NCBI GenBank assembly: GCA_903923135.1
Contig: CAIXWN010000024.1
Location: forward strand, 49,326-113,325
DNA: 64,000 nucleotides
Source: an uncultured Caulobacteraceae bacterium
GTDB lineage: Bacteria > Pseudomonadota > Alphaproteobacteria > Caulobacterales > Caulobacteraceae
Reading direction: 5' to 3'
Shown in pieces: positions 19,758 through 30,777 of this stretch (position 1 is the stretch's first letter; every line of letters starts with the position of its first letter). Position numbers and translations under genes: made by a program. The notes under the pieces were generated by a model. It worked only from the letters and a program-made list of their open reading frames with translations. It made no database searches and was not told the origin of the DNA.

Positions 19758-20567
19758 TCAAGCCGGTGTCATCCGGCGACCGCGTTCGCGTCTGATCACT
19801 TCCCGGGCCAGCTTGAGATAGGCCTGACTCCCGGCGCAATGAAGATCATAGATAATCGCCGGCTTGCCGAACGATGGCGCCTCGGAGACCCGCACATTGC
19901 GGGGGATCACCGTCTCATACACCCTGTCGCCCAGGTGGTCGCGCACATCCTTGGCGACCTGCGCCGACAGGCTGTTGCGCCGGTCATACATAGTCAGCAC
20001 CACGCCCTGGACTTCCAGCGCCGGATTCAACGCCCCGCGAACCTGCTCCACAGTCCGCAGCAGCTGGCTGAGACCTTCCAGGGCGAAGAACTCGCACTGC
20101 AGCGGCACCAGGACCGCGTCCGCTGCGGTCATGGCGTTGAGGGTGAGGAGGTTGAGAGACGGCGGACAGTCGATCAGCACATAGTCGTAGGCGCGCCGCT
20201 CGCGCAGTCCGGAAAGCGCGTCACGCAGCCGGAAAGCCCGGCGCGGCGTCTGCCCAAGCTCCAGTTCCACGCCGGAAAGGTCCGCTTCCGCCGGGGCCAG
20301 GTCGAAACCCGGTATGTCCGTGGCCATGATCACCTCGGCGATCGGCGTCTGGTCGATCAGCACGTCATAGATCGTCCTGGCGCGCATGTGCGGCAGCACG
20401 CCCAGGCCCGTCGAGGCGTTGCCTTGCGGGTCGCTGTCGATCAGCAGCACCTTGGCTCCCACCGCTGACAGGGCCGCGCCCAGATTGATGGCCGTGGTGG
20501 TCTTGCCCACGCCCCCCTTCTGGTTCGCGATCGCCAGGATGCGGGGCGGGTCAGCGTCGGCCGGCAC
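19758..20567 (-). CDS. parA: Chromosome partitioning ATPase ParA
   Basis: ILAIANQKGGVGKTTTAINLGAAL; LIDSDPQGNASTGLG; DYVLIDCPPSLNLLTLNAM. Confidence 0.97.
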   Translation of the reverse strand: MPADADPPRILAIANQKGGVGKTTTAINLGAALSAVGAKVLLIDSDPQGNASTGLGVLPHMRARTIYDVLIDQTPIAEVIMATDIPGFDLAPAEADLSGVELELGQTPRRAFRLRDALSGLRERRAYDYVLIDCPPSLNLLTLNAMTAADAVLVPLQCEFFALEGLSQLLRTVEQVRGALNPALEVQGVVLTMYDRRNSLSAQVAKDVRDHLGDRVYETVIPRNVRVSEAPSFGKPAIIYDLHCAGSQAYLKLAREVIRRERGRRMTPA

Positions 20568-21201
20568 GGATCACCTCGCTGACCGAGAGCAGTCGGCCCC
20601 GAGAGTCGCTCAGGCTGACATCGGTTGCACACTGAAAACGCCAGTGCGCCCTTGCCAGGGCCACTTCGCCCTCCACCTCGGCGCCCTTGAGGAACAGGGC
20701 CCGGGCGCCGCGGGCGAAAAACGGCTCCGCATAGCCCAACAGCCGGTCCAGAGGAGCGCAGGCGCGCGCCGTGATCATGTCCACCTTCAACTTCAGGGTC
20801 TCCGCACGGGCGTTGTGCACAATGGCGGGAAGGCCCAAGGTTTGCACCACCTCCCCCAGAAAGCGGCAGCGCTTGCTCATGCTCTCGACCAGATGAACCC
20901 GGGCCCCCGGGCGGCCCTTCAACAGGATGGCCAGAATGACGCCCGGCAGACCTGCCCCGCTCCCCAGATCCGCCCAGACAAGCGTGTCAGGCGAAAACCA
21001 TAGCAGTTGGGCGCTGTCGACGAAATGGCGGGTCCAGAATTCCGCCAGCGTTGATTCACCCACCAGGTTCATGTGCTGATTGGCGGCGGAGAGCATCTCC
21101 CGATAGGTCTCGATGTCGCGCCGCCTCTCCGCCGTGGCCCCCACAACAGCGAGAAAGTCCGCCGGGAGGGGCGATAGCTCAGGCCGCGCGTCGACGGACA
21201 T
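20551..21201 (-). CDS. rsmG: 16S rRNA (guanine527-N7)-methyltransferase RsmG (GidB)
   Basis: MNLVGEST...[13 protein letters not shown]...[18 protein letters not shown]. Confidence 0.96.
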   Translation of the reverse strand: MSVDARPELSPLPADFLAVVGATAERRRDIETYREMLSAANQHMNLVGESTLAEFWTRHFVDSAQLLWFSPDTLVWADLGSGAGLPGVILAILLKGRPGARVHLVESMSKRCRFLGEVVQTLGLPAIVHNARAETLKLKVDMITARACAPLDRLLGYAEPFFARGARALFLKGAEVEGEVALARAHWRFQCATDVSLSDSRGRLLSVSEVIRAGRR

Positions 21202-23047
21202 GGGCCAGAAGGGCTGTGATGGCGCCTGGCGTGACGCCTTCGATCCGCGCCGCCTGGCCGATCGTGCCCGGGTTCACCGCCGAAAGCTTCTCGCGCACCT
21301 CGTTGGAGAGGCCGCCAAGTTGGCTGTAGTCCAGATCGGCGGGCAGGCGCAGGTCCTCCTCGCGCCGGAACAGCGCCACATCGGCGTCCTGACGGTCCAG
21401 ATAGCCGTGATAGGCCGCGTCGATCTCCACCTGTTCCCGCGCGAAGGCCGGCCAGCCACCGATCTCGGGCCAGACGGCGGTCAGGTCGTCGAGCGAGATC
21501 TCATTGTGGGTCAGAAGCTGGGTCAGGCTGCGGCTCTGACCGTCCGGCGTGATCCGGAATCCCGCCCGGGCCGCCTGCGCGGGCGTCAGCGAAAGCGCCC
21601 GGGCCGCGGCCCGGGTCCCGGCAAGCACTTCGGACTTCTCCCGCCAGGCGTCGGCTCGCACCCGCCCGACCAGCCCCAGGTCCACGCCCCGGTCGGTCAG
21701 CCTCTGGTCGGCGTTGTCGGCCCGGAGCCTCAGGCGGTATTCCGCCCGGCTGGTGAACATCCGGTAGGGCTCCGTGACCCCGCGCGACACCAGATCGTCG
21801 ATCATCACGCCGATATACGCCTCGTCTCGCCCGAGAACCGCCGGAGCCGCGCCCGATGCGGCGCGGGCGGCGTTGAGACCGGCCATGAGCCCCTGCGCCG
21901 CGGCTTCCTCATAGCCGGTGGTGCCGTTGATCTGCCCGGCCAGATAGAGCCCGGGCGTCCGCTTCACCTCCAGCGCGGGGTCGAGCTCCCGAGGGTCCAC
22001 ATAGTCGTATTCGATCGCGTAGCCGTACTGGAACACCGCCACGGCTTCCAGGCCGGGGATGGTCCGCAGGAAACGGTCCTGGGTGGCCGCGCTCAGCGAC
22101 GTGGAAATGCCGTTGGGATAGACCGTCGGATCGTCCAGACCCTCTGGCTCAAGGAAGATCTGGTGGCTGTCGCGATCCGCGAACCGCACCACCTTGTCCT
22201 CGATCGACGGGCAATAGCGGGGCCCCTTGCCGTCCACCCGCCCGCCATAGACCGCCGACTCGGTCAGCCGTCCGGCGATGATGGCATGGGTGGCGGCGGT
22301 CGTGGCCGTGATGCCGCACTGGACCTGGGGCGTCCGGATCGGCCCGCTGAGAAAGGAAAACGGCATCGGCGGGTTGTCGCCGGCCTGCATCGCCAGCCCT
22401 GACCAGTCGATCGTCCGCCCGTCCAGCCGGGCGGGCGTCCCGGTCTTGAGCCGCCCCATGGCCAGGCCCTGGTCGTAGAGTCGCTCGGAGAGGCCAAGCG
22501 CCGGCTGATCCCCCGCCCGGCCGGCGGCCACCCGTTCCTCGCCCCGGTGGATCACGCCCTTGAGGAACGTCCCGGTGGTGAGCACCACCCGTCCGGCGCG
22601 ATAGACCGTCCCGCTGCCGCCGACCACGCCACATACCCGGCCGTCCGCCATGAGGAGGTCCTCCACGGCCTCCGCGTGAAGGGTCAAGTTGGGCTGGGCG
22701 TCGAGCGCCGCCCGCATGGCGGTCCGGTAAAGCCGGCGATCGATCTGCGCCCTCGGGCCGCGAACGGCCGGGCCGCGGGACGCGTTGAGCATGCGGAACT
22801 GGATGCCTGCGGCGTCGGCCGCCCGCCCCATGACCCCGTCCAGGGCGTCGATCTCACGAACCAGGTGGCCCTTGCCCAACCCTCCGATGGCCGGATTGCA
22901 CGACATCTCGCCGATCGTCTCCAGCCGGTGGGTCAGCAGCAGCGTCCTGGCGCCGAAGCGCGCGGCCGCCGAAGCCGCTTCGCATCCCGCGTGGCCACCG
23001 CCGATGACGATGACGTCCCAGACCTGTGTTGTGGCCGATGGCTCCAT
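21179..23047 (-). CDS. mnmG: tRNA uridine-5-carboxymethylaminomethyl modification enzyme MnmG (GidA)
   Basis: [72 protein letters not shown]. Confidence 0.98.
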   Translation of the reverse strand: MEPSATTQVWDVIVIGGGHAGCEAASAAARFGARTLLLTHRLETIGEMSCNPAIGGLGKGHLVREIDALDGVMGRAADAAGIQFRMLNASRGPAVRGPRAQIDRRLYRTAMRAALDAQPNLTLHAEAVEDLLMADGRVCGVVGGSGTVYRAGRVVLTTGTFLKGVIHRGEERVAAGRAGDQPALGLSERLYDQGLAMGRLKTGTPARLDGRTIDWSGLAMQAGDNPPMPFSFLSGPIRTPQVQCGITATTAATHAIIAGRLTESAVYGGRVDGKGPRYCPSIEDKVVRFADRDSHQIFLEPEGLDDPTVYPNGISTSLSAATQDRFLRTIPGLEAVAVFQYGYAIEYDYVDPRELDPALEVKRTPGLYLAGQINGTTGYEEAAAQGLMAGLNAARAASGAAPAVLGRDEAYIGVMIDDLVSRGVTEPYRMFTSRAEYRLRLRADNADQRLTDRGVDLGLVGRVRADAWREKSEVLAGTRAAARALSLTPAQAARAGFRITPDGQSRSLTQLLTHNEISLDDLTAVWPEIGGWPAFAREQVEIDAAYHGYLDRQDADVALFRREEDLRLPADLDYSQLGGLSNEVREKLSAVNPGTIGQAARIEGVTPGAITALLAHVRRRAA

Positions 23048-23119
23048 GGGTGATGGCTTTAACCGACCACGCCGGCGCGGTCGAGGCGCGGAGCCCGGGC
23101 AAGACGGCAGGGCAAGCCC

Positions 23120-23135
23120 TGTTTCACGTGAAACA
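23120..23135. promoter_or_regulatory. parS: parS site between mnmE and mnmG
   Basis: Perfect palindrome TGTTTCACGTGAAACA two bases from the mnmE stop codon. Confidence 0.97.
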
Positions 23136-23137
23136 GC

Positions 23138-24478
23138 CTATTTGCCGATGCAGAAACTAGCGAAGACCTGGTCGAGAACATCCTCCACCCCGATCGCCCC
23201 GGTGACCATGGCCAGGGATCGCAGCGCCAGGCGGACGTCCTCCGCCGCCAGCTCCGGCTCGCCGATGGCCTTCGCCGCCCGCCGCAGGTGTTCCCGGGCC
23301 TCCGACAGCCGCCGTTCGTGGCGCAGCCGTGTGGTGGCCGGAAAATCCGCCCCGCCCAGCTCCCGCGACACGGTCGTCATCAGCCAGCGGCGGACCGGCT
23401 CCGGCCCGTCCGTCACCAGCGACAGCCCAAGCCTTTCCAGTCCCAGGCTCGCCGCCGCCGCCGTAGCAGCAGCCCCGCACGCGGTCTCGACCAGATCCGT
23501 CTTGTTCACCACGCAAAGGTCTCCGGGGCGCATTGATTCGGCGGCCATGGCCCAGCTGTCGTCGTCACTGGCGCGGTCGACGACCCACAGCCGGCGGTCG
23601 GCGTCCGTCGCCCAGGCGCGGGCGCGGCGCACCCCTTCGGCCTCCACCGGGTCCGCCGCACGTCGAAGTCCCGCCATGTCCGCCAGGATCACCTGATAGC
23701 CGGCGATGATCAGAGGGGTCTCGATGATATCCCGTGTCGCACCCGCCACGGGTGTGACGATGGCCAGCTCGCGCCCCGCCAGGGCGTTCAGCAGAGTGCT
23801 TTTCCCGGCATTGGTCGCGCCGACGATGGCCACACGGTAACCGTCCCGCACCCGTCGCCCGCGTTGCCCGTCACGAAGGGCCAGGTCGAGATCGGCGATC
23901 AGACCTTCTATGGGCTCGCGGGCCCGGGCCTCCACCTCCGCCGGGATCTCCTCATCGGGGAAATCGACCGCCGCTTCCAGGTTGGCCAGGATGTCGACCA
24001 GCGTCTCGCGCCAGTGATGGTAGCGCCGGCCAAGGGCCCCCCGCAGCTGGGCCAGCGCCTGGCGAGCCTGGCCGCTGGTCTCGGCGTCGACAAGGTCAGC
24101 CACCGCTTCGGCCTGGTCCAGGTCGAGCTTGCCGTTTTCGAATGCCCGGCGCGTGAACTCTCCGGGTTGGGCCAGGCGCAGCCCCTGGGCCGCCAGCGCG
24201 CCCATCACCGCCTCGACGACCGCCGCGCCGCCATGCAGGTGGAGCTCGGCGCAGTCCTCGCCCGTATAGCTGTGAGGGGCCGGGAACCACAGCGCCAGCG
24301 CCCGGTCCAGAAGGACGCCCTCCCTGTCGCGGAGGGTGCGCAGACTCGCGCGGCGCGGCCTCAGGTCACCGGCCCCCAGTCGCCGCAAAGCCTCGCGGGA
24401 CCCCGGACCCGACAGTCTCACAACCGCCACCGCGGCCCTCCCCGGCGCGGTGGCCAGGGCGAAGATCGGGTCGCTCAT
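23138..24478 (-). CDS. mnmE: tRNA modification GTPase MnmE (TrmE)
   Basis: [56 protein letters not shown]-terminal FCIGK. Confidence 0.98.
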   Translation of the reverse strand: MSDPIFALATAPGRAAVAVVRLSGPGSREALRRLGAGDLRPRRASLRTLRDREGVLLDRALALWFPAPHSYTGEDCAELHLHGGAAVVEAVMGALAAQGLRLAQPGEFTRRAFENGKLDLDQAEAVADLVDAETSGQARQALAQLRGALGRRYHHWRETLVDILANLEAAVDFPDEEIPAEVEARAREPIEGLIADLDLALRDGQRGRRVRDGYRVAIVGATNAGKSTLLNALAGRELAIVTPVAGATRDIIETPLIIAGYQVILADMAGLRRAADPVEAEGVRRARAWATDADRRLWVVDRASDDDSWAMAAESMRPGDLCVVNKTDLVETACGAAATAAAASLGLERLGLSLVTDGPEPVRRWLMTTVSRELGGADFPATTRLRHERRLSEAREHLRRAAKAIGEPELAAEDVRLALRSLAMVTGAIGVEDVLDQVFASFCIGK

Positions 24479-24726
24479 CCCCCCGTTTTGGAGGAGGAGG
24501 ACGTCCCGGCGGCGGCGGTCATCAGTTTGCGGAATTGTTCGGTTGCCTGGCCGCCAAAACTCATCCAGCTGCGCATCAGCTCCTCCGGCGACACCATCGC
24601 CATATTGGCGTCGAGGCGGCGCTTCATCTCGCTGACCATGTGCTCGTTGAGTCCGGCGACATCCGGGAGCCCGAGAAAAGTCCGCGCCTCCAGCGGCGTG
24701 CAGTCAACCTCTAGACGAACCTTCAC
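24475..24726 (-). CDS. DUF6489-like conserved small protein
   Basis: [38 protein letters not shown]; coupled to mnmE. Confidence 0.7.
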   Translation of the reverse strand: MKVRLEVDCTPLEARTFLGLPDVAGLNEHMVSEMKRRLDANMAMVSPEELMRSWMSFGGQATEQFRKLMTAAAGTSSSSKTGG

Positions 24727-24765
24727 GGATCACCCTCCGTATATCGCTCGCGCCGGAGCGGCGCC

Positions 24766-26142
24766 TCAGGTATTCATCGATTGGAAGAAGTCCGCGTTAT
24801 TCTTGGCGTTACGCAACTTGTCCAACAGGAACTCGATGGCGTCTTGTGGACCCATGGGATTCAGGATGCGACGCAAGACGAAAGTCTTCTGGAGCTGGTC
24901 CTTCGGGGTGATCAGCTCCTCCTTTCGGGTGCCGGATTTCAGCACGTCGATAGCCGGGTAGATCCGCTTGTCGGCGACCTTCCGATCCAGGATGATTTCG
25001 GAATTGCCGGTTCCCTTGAACTCCTCGAAGATCACCTCGTCCATGCGGCTGCCGGTGTCGATCAGGGCCGTGGCGATGATGGTCAGCGACCCCCCCTCCT
25101 CGATGTTCCGGGCCGCGCCGAAGAACCGTTTCGGCTTCTGCAGGGCGTTGGCGTCGACACCGCCGGTGAGCACCTTACCGGAGGACGGGACAGTGGTGTT
25201 GTAGGCGCGTCCGAGACGCGTCACCGAGTCCAGCAGGATGACGACGTCGCGCTTGTGTTCCACCAGGCGCTTGGCCTTTTCGATGACCATCTCGGCGACC
25301 TGGACGTGGCGTATCGCCGGTTCGTCGAAGGTCGAGGAGATCACCTCGCCGCGCACGGTGCGCTGCATGTCGGTGACCTCTTCGGGTCGTTCGTCGATCA
25401 GCAGCACAATGAGGTAGGAATTGGGGTGGTTGGCGGCGATCGACTTGGCGATGTTCTGCAGCATGACCGTCTTGCCCACCCGCGGCGGCGCCACGATCAG
25501 GCAGCGCTGGCCCTTGCCCAGCGGCGCGACGATGTCGATCACGCGACCGGAGCGATCCTTCAGGGTCGGATCGTCGATTTCCATGGTCATCCGCTCCTCG
25601 GGATAGAGCGGCGTGAGATTGTCGAAATGCACCTTGTGGCGGACATTGTCCGGGTTCTCGAAATTGACCTGGTCAACCTTCACCAGGGCGAAATAGCGTT
25701 CGCCCTCACGCGGAGCGCGGATGCCGCCGTCGACGGTGTCGCCGGTGCGCAGGCCGAAACGCCGGATCTGCGAGGGGCTGACATAGATGTCGTCGGGGCC
25801 GGGCAGATAGTTGGCCTCCGGGCTTCGCAGGAAGCCGAACCCGTCCTGGACCACCTCGAGGGTGCCGGACCCGAAGATCTCGACCCCCTCCTCGGCCGAG
25901 GCTTTCAGGATGGCGAACATCATGTCCTGCTTGCGCATGGCGTTCGCGTTTTCGATGTCGAACTGCTCGGCGAAGGCCAGCAGTTCGGCAGGCGACTTCT
26001 CCTTCAGCTCCTGCAGTGACATGCGGGTAAGGCCCAGCGCGGTTATGGTCCGCGCCCCGGCGTTGTCCGACGGACCCGCGCCTTCGGCGTCGGCGCCCTC
26101 ATCGGGGCTCTCGGTGGCTTCAATATCCAGAACATCTGACAT
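24766..26142 (-). CDS. rho: Transcription termination factor Rho
   Basis: [58 protein letters not shown]; start trimmed to [12 protein letters not shown]. Confidence 0.98.
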   Translation of the reverse strand: MSDVLDIEATESPDEGADAEGAGPSDNAGARTITALGLTRMSLQELKEKSPAELLAFAEQFDIENANAMRKQDMMFAILKASAEEGVEIFGSGTLEVVQDGFGFLRSPEANYLPGPDDIYVSPSQIRRFGLRTGDTVDGGIRAPREGERYFALVKVDQVNFENPDNVRHKVHFDNLTPLYPEERMTMEIDDPTLKDRSGRVIDIVAPLGKGQRCLIVAPPRVGKTVMLQNIAKSIAANHPNSYLIVLLIDERPEEVTDMQRTVRGEVISSTFDEPAIRHVQVAEMVIEKAKRLVEHKRDVVILLDSVTRLGRAYNTTVPSSGKVLTGGVDANALQKPKRFFGAARNIEEGGSLTIIATALIDTGSRMDEVIFEEFKGTGNSEIILDRKVADKRIYPAIDVLKSGTRKEELITPKDQLQKTFVLRRILNPMGPQDAIEFLLDKLRNAKNNADFFQSMNT

Positions 26143-26396
26143 GGGGATCAACTCTTGACGTTCGACTCCGACCCGAGGCTCGGACCGGAAAACTGCTCCG
26201 TATGCGCGCGCCAGAGGATGGGCGGCGCGGCGATGGTTATCGGAGGTTTGGCGCACCCGGGCCCGCGGAGGGGCTGGCATGCTTTCACGGACAGGCGATG
26301 AAGGACGCCGATCAGGGCGACGCTTCGCCGCTACCCGAAACACAGCCGCGGTCTGTCGTCAAGGGCGGCGGCGACCCCCGGCTCAGGCTGAAGGCG

Positions 26397-26831
26397 TCAC
26401 ACCCCCCACTTCGTCGTCACCGAAAGGACGATGATGATGGCGGCAATGAAGGGCAGCTCGTTGGTCATCCTCCAGAAGCGTTCACTGTGCACACGCTCGC
26501 CGGCGGCGAACCGGCGGCGCGACCGGGCCAGAAACATATGCCAGAACACCAGGAAGGCGACACCTAGAAGCTTGACCACCATCCACGGTGTCGCAAGAAT
26601 CGCCGTAGTGTCGAAATAGATCAGCGTACCGCCAAGAATAACGACCACGAAGAGCGCCGGGTTCATGATGATCCCGAGCAACTTCTGCTCCATCGTCTTG
26701 AAGGTCTCGTCCATATCCGACCCCACCACCGCGCGCGTGTGGTAGGTGAACAGTCTCGGCATATAGAGAAGGCCGGCCATCCAGGCGATCACCGCGAGGA
26801 TATGCAGGCCCTTGATCACGTTGAACAGCAT
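26397..26831 (-). CDS. hemJ: Protoporphyrinogen IX oxidase HemJ
   Basis: MLFNVIKGLHILAVIAWMAGLLYMPRLFTYH; multi-TM; coupled to hemH. Confidence 0.92.
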   Translation of the reverse strand: MLFNVIKGLHILAVIAWMAGLLYMPRLFTYHTRAVVGSDMDETFKTMEQKLLGIIMNPALFVVVILGGTLIYFDTTAILATPWMVVKLLGVAFLVFWHMFLARSRRRFAAGERVHSERFWRMTNELPFIAAIIIVLSVTTKWGV

Positions 26832-27874
26832 CACCCGTTTCCCAATTTGCCGGTTCGCCCGCACCGCGCCAGTCCCACCGGACAGGGCTTGCCGTCCGGA
26901 CAGTATCCCTTCCTTCCTAAAGAAGACGCCACCGCCTTGGCCAGTCCGTCGATGAACGTCGCCTCGGTTCCGACGACCGGTGCGCGCAGGTAGGGCGTCG
27001 CGGCGACCTCTGCGGCCAGTTCGGCATAGTCGCGATCCAGTTCGACCAGGGTCTCGATGTGCTCAGACACGAAAGCGATGGGATCGATCAACACCCCGAT
27101 CCCGTCGCGCCCGGCCGCTTCGATGGCCTCGGGTGTCGATGGCCCGATCCATTTCAGAGGCCCGACCCTCGACTGATAGCAGATCCGCCAGTCCCAGCCC
27201 TCGCCAAGGCGGGCGGCCACGGCGGCGCAGGTGGCCTCGATCTGCCATTGATAGGGATCGCCGCTGTTGGCGATCTGCTCCGGGAGGCCGTGGGCGGAAA
27301 ACAGCAGCCGCACTTTCGGTCGGCCAGCGGCCTCCCAGGTGCGCAGGATCTGGCTGACATGGGCCTCCACCAGTCCGTCGTTGTCATACCAGCAGCAGAG
27401 GCCATGGATATTGCCAGGACCCTTGTAGGCCCTCTTCCACGCGTCGAGCGACGAGCCGGTGGTGGTGGTCGAGAACTGCGGGTAGAGTGGCGTCAGGACC
27501 ACATGGTCTGGAGCCCAGGCGGCGACCTCCGCCGCGGCCTCCTCGGTCAGGGGCCGCCAGTAGCGCATGGCGATGAAGATACGGATGTTCAGATGAGGCA
27601 GAGCCAGGCTCAGGGCTGTCTGGAGACTCGCCGACTGCGCCTCGGTTTCCGGCACGATGGGTGAGCCGCCGCCCATCTGGGCGGAGTTGGCGATCGCCGA
27701 CTTCTCCCTCAGCCGGGCGATGAGCGCGGCCAGCGGCCGTCGGACGAGCCAGGGCGCGCCGATGATCGCCGGGTCCGAGAACAGGTTCTCCAGAAACGGA
27801 CGCACCGCCTGTGGTCCGTCCGGTCCGCCGAGATTGAACAGGACGACCGCGAGGCGGGGCCTTGCTTCACTCAT
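26831..27874 (-). CDS. hemH: Ferrochelatase
   Basis: VVLFNLGGPDGPQAVRPFLENLFSDPAII; LFSAHGLPEQIANSGDPYQWQIE; YQSRVGPLKWIGPST. Confidence 0.97.
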   Translation of the reverse strand: MSEARPRLAVVLFNLGGPDGPQAVRPFLENLFSDPAIIGAPWLVRRPLAALIARLREKSAIANSAQMGGGSPIVPETEAQSASLQTALSLALPHLNIRIFIAMRYWRPLTEEAAAEVAAWAPDHVVLTPLYPQFSTTTTGSSLDAWKRAYKGPGNIHGLCCWYDNDGLVEAHVSQILRTWEAAGRPKVRLLFSAHGLPEQIANSGDPYQWQIEATCAAVAARLGEGWDWRICYQSRVGPLKWIGPSTPEAIEAAGRDGIGVLIDPIAFVSEHIETLVELDRDYAELAAEVAATPYLRAPVVGTEATFIDGLAKAVASSLGRKGYCPDGKPCPVGLARCGRTGKLGNG

Positions 27875-28484
27875 CGGTCAGGCGCTCGGTCCGACACAGT
27901 CGCATGCTTGATCACTGGCCCCCGCAAATTCGCCATCGACGACCCGTCCGGCCTATCGCCTGAAGGATCGCCCCTGAGGCGCCTTAGACAGCGTTCGAGC
28001 CCGCCTCTCAAGACCCCTCTTATGAGACGCCTTTCTTCAGTCTTTCTTAAGAGATTTAGGTTTTTGGTAGTTTGAATAGGACCCCTGATGATGGGGATGG
28101 TCGCTGACGCAGCCGGCTGTCCCCTCGAGATCCCCCGACACGTCTGTTCGAAAGCGCACCGGAACTCATCTCGCCGAAGGCCGTGCATAAGATACAAAGC
28201 TCTGATTTTGCAAAGAAATGTGCGCGACGATTTGGGGACAGACCTGTGAACGCCCTGGGGGGCGCCCCGCCATGCGGCCATGGCTTGCTGTGGCTGTCCA
28301 CAGCCGGAAGCTTTGGGGAAAACCCCTGCCGTTGCGGCCCGCTTATCCCCCGCCGGACAGCGCGGCGTCATTGCGAGGAATTCTGGCCCCCGTGCTTCCA
28401 CGCTAGGCGGGGATTGATTAAGCAACCGTTAACCGACACTCCACAGGCTGCGTCACGCACTGCGATCGAGGGTAAGCGCCAGAC
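27875..28484. other. Putative chromosomal replication origin (Cori-like)
   Basis: ~600-bp non-coding interval between hemH and ppsR, the position adjacent to Cori in Caulobacter; AT-rich stretch 28018-28078, CtrA box 28418-28432, DnaA-box-like CTGTCCACA (28294-28302) and TTATCCCCC (28343-28351), inverted repeats CTGTGG-N4-CCACAG and GGGG-AAAA-CCCC. Confidence 0.85.
28418..28432. promoter_or_regulatory. CtrA binding box
   Basis: TTAA-GCAACCG-TTAA (TTAA-N7-TTAA), followed by C. Confidence 0.85.
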
Positions 28485-29333
28485 ATGACCTCGCCCCAGC
28501 GGCTCGCCACCTATTTTCACGTCCATCTGGTGTCGGATTCTACCGGCGAGACACTCAACGCTATGGCTCGCGCCGCCTGCGCCCGCTTCAACAATGTGCT
28601 CGAGATCGAACATATCTACGCCCTTGTGCGCTCGCCGGCCCAGCTCGAGCGGGCCCTGGTGGAGATCGCCAACGCGCCGGGCGTCGTGCTGCACACCATC
28701 GTCGATGAGACCCTGCGCAGCGCCTTGGAGGAAGGCTGCCAGAAGCTGGAAATGCCGTGTTTCGGGGCGCTCGATCCGCTGGTCTCCGCTCTGTCCTGGT
28801 ATCTGGGCGCGCCCCTGTCGACCCAGGTGGGCGCGCAGTACGCTCTCGACAGCGACTATTTCAACCGCATGGACGCTCTCTCCTACGCGCTGGGGCATGA
28901 CGACGGTCAGGGTGGCCAGGACCTCAAGCTCGCCGACGTGGTTCTGGTGGGCGTTTCGCGTACGTCAAAGACCCCGACCTGCATCTATCTGGCGCACAGG
29001 GGGGTCAAAGCCGCCAACATCCCCCTTGTGCCCTCCTCGGGCGTCCCGGCCCGCCTCCTGGATCTGAAAGGCGTGCCGGTGGTCGGTCTCACCCTTTCCC
29101 CGGATCGCCTGGTGCAGATCCGTCGCAACCGCCTGCGCAGCCTCAGCGAGAGCCGGGAAAGCGCCTATGTCGACAACGAGGCCGTCCGCGCCGAGGTTGT
29201 CGCCGCCCGGCGGCTGTTCGAGCGCCAGGGCTGGCCGGTGATCGACGTCACACGCCGGTCGGTGGAGGAAACCGCCGCGGCGGTGATCAACATCCTCTCG
29301 CGCGGCGCCGCACAGGTCGAGGTTCTGGGTTGA
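28485..29333 (+). CDS. ppsR: Pyruvate,water dikinase / PPDK regulatory protein (DUF299 kinase/pyrophosphorylase)
   Basis: FHVHLVSDSTGETLNAMARAACARF; GVSRTSKTPTCIYLAHRGVKAANIPLVP. Confidence 0.95.
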   Translation: MTSPQRLATYFHVHLVSDSTGETLNAMARAACARFNNVLEIEHIYALVRSPAQLERALVEIANAPGVVLHTIVDETLRSALEEGCQKLEMPCFGALDPLVSALSWYLGAPLSTQVGAQYALDSDYFNRMDALSYALGHDDGQGGQDLKLADVVLVGVSRTSKTPTCIYLAHRGVKAANIPLVPSSGVPARLLDLKGVPVVGLTLSPDRLVQIRRNRLRSLSESRESAYVDNEAVRAEVVAARRLFERQGWPVIDVTRRSVEETAAAVINILSRGAAQVEVLG

Positions 29334-29923
29334 CCCAGATCCTCCTGGCTTCCGCCAGCCCATCGCGTGCGGCTCTGCTCCGCTCGGCCGGCGTGCCCTT
29401 CCTGGTCCGGCCGTCCGATGTCGACGAGGAACCGGTCAAGACCCGTCTGCGCGGCGAGGCGGCCGATCCTGCCCGAATTGCCCGGACGCTGGCTGACATC
29501 AAGGCCCAGTCGGTGTCGGCCGAACACCCGGGGCTGGTGATCGGCGCAGACCAGACCCTCGACCTGGACGGTGTCGCCGGCGACAAGACGGGCTCTCTGG
29601 ACGAGACCCGGCGGGTTCTGCAGGCCCTGCGCGGCCGAACCCACCTCCTTTGCTCGGCCGTGACCGTGGCGAGGGATGGCGTTATCCTCTGGCGCCACCT
29701 CAGCGCCCCGCGTCTGACCATGCGCGCATTCTCCGACGCGTTCCTCGACGACTATCTGGCCGAATGGGGCGACGCGGTCGCAGGCAGTGTCGGCGCCTAT
29801 CACTATGAGGCCGCCGGGGCCCAGCTCTTCGAATGCGTCGAGGGCGACTACTTCGCCGTCCTCGGCCTGCCGCTGCTTGAGCTTCTCGACTTTCTGCGCA
29901 CCGCCGGAGCTCTGCCCACATGA
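29330..29923 (+). CDS. maf: Maf-family nucleoside triphosphate pyrophosphatase (TTG start)
   Basis: [35 protein letters not shown]. Confidence 0.94.
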   Translation: MTQILLASASPSRAALLRSAGVPFLVRPSDVDEEPVKTRLRGEAADPARIARTLADIKAQSVSAEHPGLVIGADQTLDLDGVAGDKTGSLDETRRVLQALRGRTHLLCSAVTVARDGVILWRHLSAPRLTMRAFSDAFLDDYLAEWGDAVAGSVGAYHYEAAGAQLFECVEGDYFAVLGLPLLELLDFLRTAGALPT

Positions 29924-30777
29924 CCCGGCCGATCTCGGGCGCCACCCTCGTCGCTGGCGTCGCCGGATTTCCAGTCCGCCATTCGCTCAGTCCGGCGATT
30001 CACAACGCCTGGCTCTCCGCGGAGGGCCTCGACGGCGTCTATGTGGCCTTCGCCCCTCCGGCAGAAGGCTTCGCCGCCTTCGCGCTGGGCCTGCGCGGCG
30101 GGGCCGTCCGCGGCCTCAACGTTACCGCCCCGTTCAAGGAGACGGCCCTGGCTCTCGCCGACCGGGCTTCGGACCGGGCCCGGCGGGCGGGCTCGGCGAA
30201 CCTGCTGATCTTTGGGGCCGATGGCGTCGTCGCCGCCGACAACACCGACGGAGAAGGCCTGCTGTACGCCTTCCACCGTCAGGTCGAAGGCTTCGACGCC
30301 GCCGCTGGACCGGTTGTCGTTCTTGGCGCCGGCGGCGCGGCCCGGGGCGCAGTCGCCGCCTTTCTCGACGCCGGCGCCCCGCGGGTCGAGATCGTCAACC
30401 GCGATCCGGCCCGGGCGGAGGCGTTGGCGGCGCTGTTCGGCGCTCGCGCCCGCAGCTGGGTCACATCGAACGCCGCACAGGCCTGCGCCGGCGCGGCTGT
30501 CCTTATCAACGCCACGCCCCAGGGCCTGGGAGGCGCTCCGCCGCCCGCCGCGCCGCTCGCCGCCCTGCCGGACCACTGCGTGGTGATGGACATGGTCTAT
30601 CGGCCCCCGCGTACGCGTCTGCTCGAGGCCGCCGTCGCCCGCGGCCTGCGAACCGTCGACGGCTTGGACATGCTGATCGGTCAGGCGTCGCCCAGTTTCG
30701 AAGCGTTCTTCGGCCGCCGGCCGCCGCCGATCGATGCACGGGCCGTGGCCCTCAGCGCGATGGAGAACGACGGATGA
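29920..30777 (+). CDS. aroE: Shikimate dehydrogenase
   Basis: [59 protein letters not shown]. Confidence 0.97.
   Translation: MTRPISGATLVAGVAGFPVRHSLSPAIHNAWLSAEGLDGVYVAFAPPAEGFAAFALGLRGGAVRGLNVTAPFKETALALADRASDRARRAGSANLLIFGADGVVAADNTDGEGLLYAFHRQVEGFDAAAGPVVVLGAGGAARGAVAAFLDAGAPRVEIVNRDPARAEALAALFGARARSWVTSNAAQACAGAAVLINATPQGLGGAPPPAAPLAALPDHCVVMDMVYRPPRTRLLEAAVARGLRTVDGLDMLIGQASPSFEAFFGRRPPPIDARAVALSAMENDG

Noticed and set aside
28161-28185. GGAAC-N16-CGTG in the origin region resembling a sigma-EcfG promoter
   Set aside because: One mismatch in the -10 core and no supporting gene nearby; kept out as probable chance, though stress-dependent transcription through the origin would be testable by dRNA-seq
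27871-28488. Several small ORFs within the origin-like interval
   Set aside because: Compositionally unlike the genome's coding sequence, overlapping each other on both strands, and covering CtrA/DnaA-like motifs and AT-rich DNA
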